Shown here: positions 1 through 8,571 of the stretch, piece after piece | Layout: the number at the start of each line of letters is the position of its first letter | Numbering within the stretch: position 1 is the stretch's first letter | DNA from: Carya illinoinensis | Taxonomy: Eukaryota > Streptophyta > Magnoliopsida > Fagales > Juglandaceae | Reading direction: 5' to 3' | DNA length: 64,000 nucleotides | Assembly: GCF_018687715.1 (NCBI RefSeq) | Contig: NC_056758.1 | Location: 21,246,501-21,310,500, forward strand | Program-made: the position numbers and the translations under genes | The notes under the pieces: generated by a model | Seen by the model: only the letters and a program-made list of their open reading frames with translations | Told to the model about the DNA's origin: nothing | The model's database searches: none

Positions 1-44
1 AATCTTAGAATGATGAGAAACAACAAAGAAAGTAATAAGATCCG

Positions 45-53
45 TATAAAAAA
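45..53 (+). promoter_or_regulatory. TATA-like motif in one class of monomer A (speculative)
   Basis: TATAAAAAA at 45-53 distinguishes one A class, seen in about 25 of 66 units. The other classes read TATCAAAAA or TATGAAAAA at the same place. A single AT-rich match is weak evidence. No initiator, coding region or terminator is attached to it. Confidence 0.12.
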
Positions 54-430
54 TGTTACAAAGAACTAAAAAGGAAATTAGGCCCAAAACATTCTTGAGG
101 GATTACTAATCTTGTATAAGTCAATTACTTCCCTTAATTCAACCTAAAAGGATAACCACGGGTAGATGGGGAACGTTAGAGTCATATGGTAGTTGTTGGA
201 CCTGAGGGAAACTAAATGTAAGGTTTATGTGGGCATCCAAATCGAGGAATGGAACAGTAGACGGGTTTCTTTGTGTAAATTGGTCCAGTGGAAGAACTAA
301 ACTAGTATGGTCAAGGACGATGAAGTTTTCCTTGTGAAAATGGTCTAAAAGGCTTCAGCTAGGGGCCAACTTGTCGCAACAGCCATGAAGGATCGCCTTG
401 ATGCCGATTGTCAGTGATTCGAGCATTATC

Positions 431-451
431 GACATGGAAGTGTGTCATGTC
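431..451. other. 6-bp-arm dyad specific to monomer A (reference copy)
   Basis: Arms GACATG (431-436) and CATGTC (446-451) flank a 9-nt loop. Nearly every A monomer keeps it. Exceptions include GACAGG in units 24 and 27 and AACATG in unit 34. The homologous place in monomer B (GCATGGCTTTTC...TTGACAGG) has no such dyad. Confidence 0.75.
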
Positions 452-477
452 TTTGATAAAGCCTAATCATCAAATTC

Positions 478-973
478 AGTCTTAGAATGTCGGGAAAACG
501 ACAAGAAAATTAATATGATCAGAATGAAAAAAATGGTTACGAAGAACAAAAAAAGAAATTAAAGTGAAAACATTGTTGAGGGATGACTAAATCTTGTGCA
601 ACTCGATTACATCCTTTGAATCAAGCTAAAAGCTTAACGATGCGGTGGATGGGGAACCTTAGGGGAATGTGGCACTTCTTGAATTTGAGGAAACTAAAAT
701 GTAAGGTTTATGTTGGCTTCAAATCGAAGAGGGAAACAAAAGATTGGTTTTTTGTTGTAAATTCGATCAATGCCAGAACTGAAATAGTATGGTTGGGGTG
801 GGGTGCAAACGATGACATTTCGGATGAGGAAATGGTGTAAATGGCATGGGCTAGGCAGACTTGTCGCAATGCACAAGAAGGAGAACTTAGGTCGGATTGG
901 CAGAGATTTCACCATTATTCGCATGGCTTTTCTTTTGTTGGCAGGTTTTGGATCCAGCCTAAGCTTCTAAGTC
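478..973 (+). repeat. Monomer B (reference copy, ~496 bp)
   Basis: Second half of the dimer, about 19 bp longer than A, partly because of the G-rich insert at 791-805. It holds the short open frame at 583-840 and ends with the TGGATCCA palindrome and the HindIII site. Four recurring B versions are visible: one with GCTAGGCAG (2-bp deletion); one with CTCTTC and GGAGTGG; one with a 1-bp deletion giving AAAAATTGG plus TTTGATC and GGTAGGGG; and one with GCAAAGGATGA, usually with CCGGTGG. Hybrids between versions exist, for example the B halves of the units starting at 45,725 and 50,593. Confidence 0.93.
791..805 (+). other. G-rich block specific to monomer B (reference copy)
   Basis: GGTTGGGGTGGGGTG lies where monomer A has only GGTCAAGGACGATG. 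Variants in other units are GGTAGGGGTGGGGTG and GGTTGGAGTGGGGTG. Several closely spaced G pairs could allow a two-tetrad quadruplex on the + strand. That is inference only. Confidence 0.6.
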
Positions 974-983
974 AATCTTAGAA
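965..983. other. 7-bp inverted repeat at the B-to-A junction (reference copy)
   Basis: Arms TTCTAAG (965-971) and CTTAGAA (977-983) are perfect reverse complements around the loop TCAAT. The dyad sits at almost every unit boundary in the array. About eleven junctions carry CATAGAA (one has CAAAGAA) and a few carry CTTAAAA, which weakens the stem. The A-to-B junction (TTCAGTCTTAGAA) does not form it. Confidence 0.8.
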
Positions 984-1554
984 TGATGAGAAACAAGAAA
1001 GAAAGTAATAAGATCCGTATCAAAAATGTTACAAAGAACTAAAAAGGAAATTGGGCCCAAAACATTGTTGAGGGATTACTAATCTTGTGTAAGTCAATTA
1101 CTTCCCTTAATTCAACCTAAAAGGATAACCACGGGTAGATGGGGAACGTTAGAGTCGTGTGGCAGTTGTTGGACCTGAGGGAAACTAAATGTAAGGTTGA
1201 TGTGGCCATCCAAATCGAGGAATGGAACAGTAGACGGGTTTCTTTGTGTAAATTGGTCCAGTGGAAGAACTAAACTAGTATGCTCAAGGACGATGAAGTT
1301 TTCCTTTTGAAAATGGTCTAAAAGGCTTCAGCTAGGGGCCAACTTGTTGCAACAGCCATGAAGGATCGCCTTGATGCCGATTGGCAGTGATTCGAGCATT
1401 ATCGACATGGAAGTGTGTCATGTCTTTGATAAAGCCTAATCATCAAATTCAGTCTTAGAAATTAGGAAAACGACAAGAAAATTAATATGATAAGAATGAG
1501 AAAAATGGTTACGAAGAACAAAAAAAGAAATTAAAGTGAAAACATTGTTGAGGG

Positions 1555-1944
1555 ATGACTAAATCTTGTGCAACTCGATTACATCCTTTGAATCAAGCTA
1601 AAAGCTTAACGATGCGGTGGATGGGGAACCTTAGGGGAATGTGGCTCTTCTTGAATTTGAGGAAACTAAAATGTAAGGTTTATGTTGTCTTCAAATCGAA
1701 GAGGGAAACAAAAGATTGGTTTTTTGTTGTAAATTCGATCAATGCCAGAACTGAAATAGTATGGTTGGAGTGGGGTGCAAACGATGACATTTCGGATGAG
1801 GAAATGGTGTAAATGGCATGGGCTAGAGGCAGACTTGTCGCAATGCACAAGAAGGAGAACTTAGGTCGGATTGGCGGAGATTTCACCATTATTCGCATGG
1901 CTTTTCTTTTGTTGAGAGGTTTTGGATCCAGCCTAAGCTTCTAA
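1555..1944 (+). other. Repeat-borne open frame in monomer B (85 + 43 codons), probably non-coding
   Basis: An ATG at 1,555 opens 85 codons to a TAA at 1,810-1,812. Directly after it, in the same frame, a second ATG opens 43 codons to a TAA at 1,942-1,944. The predicted peptide is basic at the front (MTKSCATRLH...) and acidic at the end (DDISDEEMV). The follow-on frame contains GRLVAMHKKENLGRIGGDF. I recognise no domain or family. The 85-codon frame is intact in about 25 of 65 units. It is broken elsewhere by a shared 1-bp deletion (AAAAGATTGG to AAAAATTGG), by a stop (GAGGTAAC), by TATGGTAG, or by loss of the ATG. Such tolerance argues against a gene. A decayed coding origin of the monomer cannot be excluded. 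Confidence 0.35.
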
Positions 1945-4610
1945 GTCAATCTTAGAATGATGAGAAACAACAAAGAAAGTAATAAGATCCGTATAAAAAA
2001 TGTTACAAAGAACTAAAAAGGAAATTAGGCCCAAAACATTCTTGAGGGATTACTAATCTTGTATAAGTCAATTACTTCCCTTAATTCAGCCTAAAAGGAT
2101 AACCACGGGTAGATGGGGAACGTTAGAGTCGTGTGGCACTTGTTGGACCTGAGGGAAACTAAATGTAAGGTTTATGTGGGCATCCAAATCAAGGAATGGA
2201 ACAGTAGCCGGGTTTCTTTGTGTAAATTGGTCCAGTGGAAGAACTAAACTAGTATGGTCAAGGACGATGAAGTTTTCCTTGTGAAAATGGTCTAAAAGGC
2301 TTCAACCAGGGGCCAACTTGTCGCAACAGCCATGAAGGATCGCCATGATGCCGATTGGCAGTGATTCGAGCATTATCGACATGGAAGTGTGTCATGTCTT
2401 TGATAAAGCCTAATCATCAAATTCAATCTTAGAATGTAGGAAAACGACAAGAAAATTAATATGATCAGATTGAAAAAAATGGTTACGAAGAACAAAAAAA
2501 GAAATTAAACTGAAAACATTGTTGAGGGATGACTAAATCTTGTGCAACTCGATTACATCCTTTGAATCAAGCTAAAAGCTTAACGATGCGGTGGATGGGG
2601 AACCTTAGGGGAATGTGGCACTTCTTGAATTTGAGGAAACTAAAATGTAAGGTTTATGTTGGCTTCAAATCGAAGAGGGAAACAAAAATTGGTTTTTTGT
2701 TGTAAATTTGATCAATGCCAGAATTGAAATAGTATGGTAGGGGTGGGGTGCAAACGATGACATTTCGGATGAGGAAATGGTGTAAATGGCATGGGCTAGA
2801 GGCAGACTTGTCGCAATGCACAAGAAGGAGAACTTAGGTCGGATTGGCGGAGATTTCACCATTATTCGCATGGCTTTTCTTTTGTTGACAGGTTTTGGAT
2901 CCAGCCTAAGCTTCTAAGTCAATCTTTGAATGATGAGAAACAACAAAGAAAGTAATAAGATCCGTATGAAAAATGTTACAAAGAACTAAAAAGGAAATTA
3001 AGCCCAAAACGTTGTTGAGGGATTACTAATCTTGTGTAAGTCAATTACTTCCCTTAATTCAACCTAAAAGGATAACCACGGGTAGATGGGGAACGTTAGA
3101 GTCGTGTGGCAGTTGTTGGACCTGAGGGAAACTAAATGTAAGGTTTATGTGGGCATCCAAATCGAGGAATGGAACAGTAGACGGGTTTCTTTGTGTAAAT
3201 TGGTCCAGTGGAAGAACTAAACTATGTATGGTCAAGGACGATGAAGTTTTCCTTGTGAAAATGGTCTAAAAGGCTTCAGCTAGGGGCCAACTTGTCGCAA
3301 CAGCCATGAAGGATCGCCTTGATGCCGATTGTCAGTGATTCGAGCATTATCGACATGGAAGTGTGTCATGTCTTTGATAAAGCCTAATCATCAAATTCAG
3401 TCTTAGAATGTAGGAAAACGACAAGAAAATTAATATGATCAGAACGAAAAAAATGGTTACGAAGAACAAAAAAAAAATTAAACTGAAAACATTGTTGAGG
3501 GATGACTAAATCTTGTGCAACTCGATTACATCCTTTGAATCAAGCTAAAAGCTTAACGATCCGGTGGATGGGGAACCTTAGGGGAATGTGGCACTTCTTG
3601 AATTTGAGGAAACTAAAATGTAAGGTTTATGTTGGCTTCAAATCGAAGAGGGAAACAAAAATTGGTTTTTTGTTGTAAATTCGATCAATGCAAGAACTGA
3701 AATAGTATGGTTGGGGTGGGGTGCAAACGATGACATTTCGGATGAGGAAATGGTTTAAATGGCATGGGCTAGAGGCAGACTTGTCGCAATGCACAAGAAG
3801 GAGAACTTAGGTCGGATTGGCAGTGATTTCAGCATTATTCGCATGGCTTTTCTTTTGTTGACAGGTTTTGGATCCAGCCTAAGCTTCTAAGTCAATCTTA
3901 GAATGATGAGAAACAACAAAGAAAGTAATAAGATCCGTATAAAAAATGTTACAAAGAACTAAAAAGGAAATTAGGCCCAAAACATTCTTGAGGGATTACT
4001 AATCTTGTATAAGTCAATTACTTCCCTTAATTCAACCTAAAAGGATAACCACGGGTAGATGGGGAACGTTAGAGTCGTGTGGCAGTTGTTGGACCTGAGG
4101 GAAACTAAATGTAAGGTTTATGTGGGCATCCAAATCGAGGAATGGAACAGTAGCAGAGTTTCTTTGTGTAAATTGGTCCAGTGGAAGAACTAAAGTAGTA
4201 TGGTCAAGGACGATGAAGTTTTCCTTGTGAAAATGGTCTAAAAGGCTTCAGCTAGGGGCCAACTTGTCGCAACAGCCATGAAGGATCGCCATGATGCCGA
4301 TTGGCAGTGATTCGAGCATTATCGACATGGAAGTGTGTCATGTCTTTGATAAAGCCTAATCATCAAATTCAATCTTAGAATGTAGGAAAACGACAAGAAA
4401 ATTAATATGATCAGATTGAAAAAAATGGTTACGAGGAACAAAAAAAGAAATTAAACTGAAAACATTGTTGAGGGATGACTAAATCTTGTGCAACTCGATT
4501 ACATTCCTTGAATCCAGCTAAAAGCTTAACGATCCGGTGGATGGGGAACCTTAGGGGAATGTGGCACTTCTTGAATTTGAGGAAACTAAAATGTAAGGTT
4601 TATGTTGGCT

Positions 4611-4952
4611 TCAAATCGAAGAGGGAAACAAAAATTGGTTTTTTGTTGTAAATTCGATCAATGCCAGAACTGAAATAGTAAGGTTGGGGTGGGGTGCAAA
4701 GGATGACATTTCGGATGAGGAAATGGTGTAAATGGCATGGGCTAGAGGCAGACTTGTCGCAATGCACAAGAAGGAGAACTTAGGTCGGATTGGCGGTGAT
4801 TTCAGCATTATTCGCATGGCTTTTCTTTTGTTGACAGGTTTTGGATCCACCTTAACTTCTAAGTCAATCATAGAATGATGAGAAACAACAAAGAAAGTAA
4901 TAAGATCCGTATCAAAAATGTTACAAAGAACTAAAAAGGAAATTAGGCCCAA
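4611..4952 (-). other. Antisense repeat-borne frame of 113 codons across the B/A junction, probably non-coding
   Basis: The minus-strand frame starts in the A half of one unit and runs through the B half of the previous unit. Its long form (113-117 codons) appears in eleven places, exactly those whose junction reads CACCTTAACTTC...ATAGAATG or a close variant. Elsewhere it is 60-76 codons. Its N-terminal stretch (MGLISFLVLCNIF) is hydrophobic, but I recognise no family. The long form tracks a junction variant and overlaps the sense frame, so it is best explained as chance openness in a repeated sequence. Confidence 0.3.
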
Positions 4953-7900
4953 AACATTCTTGAGGGATTACTAAACTTGTGTAAGTCAATTACTTCCCTT
5001 AATTCAACCTAAAAGGATAACCACGGGTAGATGGGGAACGTTAGAGTCGTGTGGCACTTGTTGGACCTGAGGGAAACTAAATGTAAGGTTTATGTGGGCA
5101 TCCAAATCGAGGAATGGAACAGTAGACGGGTTTCTTTGTGTAAATTGGTCCAGTGGAAGAACTAAACTAGTATGGTCAAGGACGATGAAGTTTTCCTTGT
5201 GAAAATGGTCTAAAAGGCTTCAGCTAGGGGCCAACTTGTCGCAACAGCCAGGAAGGATCCCCTTGATGCCGATTGGCAGTGATTCGAGCATTATCGACAT
5301 GGAAGTGTGTCATGTCTTTGATAAAGCCTAATCATCAAATTCAATCTTAGAATGTAGGAAAACGATAAGAAAATTAATATGATCAGAATGAAAAAAATGG
5401 TTACGAAGAACAAAAAAAGAAATTAAACTGAAAACATTGTTGAGGGATGACTAAATCTTGTGCAACTCGATTACATCCTTTGAATCAAGCTAAAAGCTTA
5501 ACGATGCGGTGGATGGGGAACCTTAGGGGAATGTGGCACTTCTTGAATTTGAGGAAACTAAAATGTAAGGTTTATGTTGGCTTCAAATCGAAGAGGGAAA
5601 CAAAAGATTGGTTTTTTGTTGTAAATTCGATCAATGCCAGAACTGAAATAGTATGGTTGGGGTGGGGTGCAAACGATGACATTTCGGATGAGGAAATGGT
5701 GTAAATGGCATGGGCTAGGCAGACTTGTCGCAATGCACAAGAAGGAGAACTTAGGTCGGATTGGCAGAGATTTCACCATTCTTCGCATGGCTTTTCTTTT
5801 GTTGACAGGTTTTGGATCCAGCCTAAGCTTCTAAGTCAATCTTAGAATGATGAGAAACAAGAAAGAAAGTAATAAGATCCGTATCAAAAATGTTACAAAG
5901 AACTAAAAAGGAAATTGGGCCCAAAACATTGTTGAGGGATTACTAATCTTGTGTAAGTCAATTACTTCCCTTAATTCAACCTAAAAGGATAACCACGGGT
6001 AGATGGGGAACGTTAGAGTCGTGTGGCAGTTGTTGGACCTGAGGGAAACTAAATGTAAGGTTGATGTGGCCATCCAAATCGAGGAATGGAACAGTAGACG
6101 GGTTTCTTTGTGTAAATTGGTCCAGTGGAAGAACTAAACTATGTATGGTCAAGGACGATGAAGTTTTCCTTGTGAAAATGGTCTAAAAGGCTTCAGCTAG
6201 GGGCCAACTTGTCGCAACAGCCATGAAGGATCGCCTTGATGCCGATTGTCAGTGATTCGAGCATTATCGACATGGAAGTGTGTCATGTCTTTGATAAAGC
6301 CTAATCATCAAATTCAGTCTTAGAATGTAGGAAAACGACAAGAAAATTAATATGATCAGAACGAAAAAAATGGTTACGAAGAACAAAAAAAAAATTAAAC
6401 TGAAAACATTGTTGAGGGATGACTAAATCTTGTGCAACTCGATTACATCCTTTGAATCAAGCTAAAAGCTTAACGATCCGGTGGATGGGGAACCTTAGGG
6501 GAATGTGGCACTTCTTGAATTTGAGGAAACTAAAATGTAAGGTTTATGTTGGCTTCAAATCGAAGAGGGAAACAAAAATTGGTTTTTTGTTGTAAATTCG
6601 ATCAATGCAAGAACTGAAATAGTATGGTTGGGGTGGGGTGCAAACGATGACATTTCGGATGAGGAAATGGTTTAAATGGCATGGGCTAGAGGCAGACTTG
6701 TCGCAATGCACAAGAAGGAGAACTTAGGTCGGATTGGCAGTGATTTCAGCATTATTCGCATGGCTTTTCTTTTGTTGACAGGTTTTGGATCCAGCCTAAG
6801 CTTCTAAGTCAATCTTAGAATGATGAGAAACAACAAAGAAAGTAATAAGATCCGTATAAAAAATGTTACAAAGAACTAAAAAGGAAATTAGGCCCAAAAC
6901 ATTCTTGAGAGATTACTAATCTTGTATAAGTCAATTACTTCCCTTAATTCAACCTAAAAGGATAACCACAGGTAGATGGGGAACGTTAGAGTCGTGTGGC
7001 AGTTGTTGGACCTGAGGGAAACTAAATGTAAGGTTTATGTGGGCATCCAAATCGAGGAATGGAACAGTAGCAGAGTTTCTTTGTGTAAATTGGTCCAGTG
7101 GAAGAACTAAAGTAGTATGTTCAAGGACGATGAAGTTTTCCTTGTGAAAATGGTCTAAAAGGCTTCAGCTAGGGGCCAACTTGTCGCAACTGCCATGAAG
7201 GATCGCCATGATGCCGATTGGCAGTGATTCGAGCATTATCGACATGGAAGTGTGTCATGTCTTTGATAAAGCCTAATCATCAAATTCAATCTTAGAATGT
7301 AGGAAAACGACAAGAAAATTAATATGATCAGATTGAAAAAAATGGTTACGAGGAACAAAAAAGGAAATTAAACTGAAAACATTGTTGAGGGATGACTAAA
7401 TCTTGTGCAACTCGATTACATCCTTTGAATCAAGCTAAAAGCTTAACGATGCGGTGGATGGGGAACCTTAGGGGAATGTGGCACTTCTTGAATTTGAGGA
7501 AACTAAAATGTAAGGTTTATGTTGGCTTCAAATCGAAGAGGGAAACAAAAGATTGGTTTTTTGTTGTAAATTCGATCAATGCCAGAACTGAAATAGTATG
7601 GTTGGGGTGGGGTGCAAACGATGACATTTCGGATGAGGAAATGGTGTAAATGGCATGGGCTAGGCAGACTTGTCGCAATGCACAAGAAGGAGAACTTAGG
7701 TCGGATTGGCAGAGATTTCACCATTGTTCGCATGGCTTTTCTTTTGTTGACAGGTTTTGGATCCAGCCTAAGCTTCTAAGTCAATCTTAGAATGATGAGA
7801 AACAAGAAAGAAAGTAATAAGATCCGTATCAAAAATGTTACAAAGAACTAAAAAGGAAATTGGGCCCAAAACATTGTTGAGGGATTACTAATCTTGTGTA

Positions 7901-8571
7901 AGTCAATTACTTCCCTTAATTCAACCTAAAAGGATAACCACGGGTAGATGGGGAACGTTAGAGTCGTGTGGCAGTTGTTGGACCTGAGGGAAACTAAATG
8001 TAAGGTTGATGTGGCCATCCAAATCGAGGAATGGAACAGTAGACGGGTTTCTTTGTGTAAATTGGTCCAGTGGAAGAACTAAACTATGTATGGTCAAGGA
8101 CGATGAAGTTTTCCTTGTGAAAATGGTCTAAAAGGCTTCAGCTAGGGGCCAACTTGTCGCAACAGCCATGAAGGATCGCCTTGATGCCGATTGTCAGTGA
8201 TTCGAGCATTATCGACATGGAAGTGTGTCATGTCTTTGATAAAGCCTAATCATCAAATTCAGTCTTAGAATGTAGGAAAACGACAAGAAAATTAATATGA
8301 TCAGAACGAAAAAAATGGTTACGAAGAACAAAAAAAAAATTAAACTGAAAACATTGTTGAGGGATGACTAAATCTTGTGCAACTCGATTACATCCTTTGA
8401 ATCAAGCTAAAAGCTTAACGATCCGGTGGATGGGGAACCTTAGGGGAATGTGGCACTTCTTGAATTTGAGGAAACTAAAATGTAAGGTTTATGTTGGCTT
8501 CAAATCGAAGAGGGAAACAAAAGATTGGTTTTTTGTTGTAAATTCGATCAATGCCAGAACTGAAATAGTAA

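Larger units (their letters stand above)
1..477 (+). repeat. Monomer A (reference copy, ~477 bp)
   Basis: First half of the dimer. It aligns end to end with monomer B through shared blocks: CTTAGAATG at the start, AACATT-TTGAGGGAT, GATGGGGAAC, TGTAAGGTTTATGT, AGAACT, then GCTAGGGGCCAACTTGTCGCAA, which matches the B block around the GGCAGACTTGTCGCAA motif. Three main A versions alternate along the array. One has TATAAAAAA near base 45 and CATTCTTG near base 90. One has GAAAGAAAG near base 25, often GGGCCC near base 83, and a GTTGATGTG segment. One has AAGCCCAAAACGTTG. Only A carries the GACATG...CATGTC dyad at 431-451. It has no long open frame: in-frame stops interrupt the stretch homologous to the B frame. 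Confidence 0.93.
1..973 (+). repeat. Representative complete unit (A+B dimer)
   Basis: This is the first full unit and serves as reference for the array. Monomer A occupies 1-477 and monomer B 478-973. A BamHI site (GGATCC at 950) falls once in nearly every unit. HindIII sites (AAGCTT at 630 and 961) usually fall twice, predicting fragments of about 331 and 642 bp. Units 6, 10, 13 and 16 carry a second BamHI site in monomer A (GAAGGATCCC, for example near 5,255 and 9,142). The unit phase is arbitrary; I set it at the TCTTAGAATG motif that opens both halves. Confidence 0.95.
1..8571 (+). repeat. Mosaic block of unit variants, left part of array
   Basis: This holds units 1-9 up to a variant site in unit 9. 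Neighbouring units differ, but individual stretches recur. About 3,150-4,460 matches 6,067-7,377 at an offset of 2,917 bp (three units), sharing rare marks such as AAACTATGTATGG (3,220 and 6,137), CAGAGTTTC and AAAGTAGTATG. The B half of unit 6 plus the A half of unit 7 resembles the same halves of units 8 and 9 at an offset of 1,945 bp. This is the pattern of partly overwritten older duplications. Confidence 0.75.

Noticed and set aside
180..290. CENP-B box in monomer A (TCGAGGAATGG...CGGG region)
   Set aside because: The spacing and core bases do not fit the TTCG-N4-A-N3-CGGG pattern on either strand.
326..340. TTTTC-CTTGT-GAAAA inverted repeat in monomer A as a terminator
   Set aside because: It is a short AT stem with no GC-rich arm and no upstream gene. 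It is probably chance.
650..670. Telomere-like repeat (CCTTAGGGG)
   Set aside because: It is a single TTAGGGG-like match per unit, with no tandem run.
583..840. 85-codon + strand frame and its roughly 25 intact repeats as genuine genes
   Set aside because: The frame recurs because the DNA is a satellite. About 40 of 65 units break it with a deletion, a stop or a lost ATG, it overlaps antisense frames, and no family is recognisable.
1..973. 5S or 45S rDNA repeat or spacer
   Set aside because: No 5S internal control region or recognisable rRNA sequence is visible in the unit. A spacer subrepeat cannot be fully excluded without a search, but nothing supports it.
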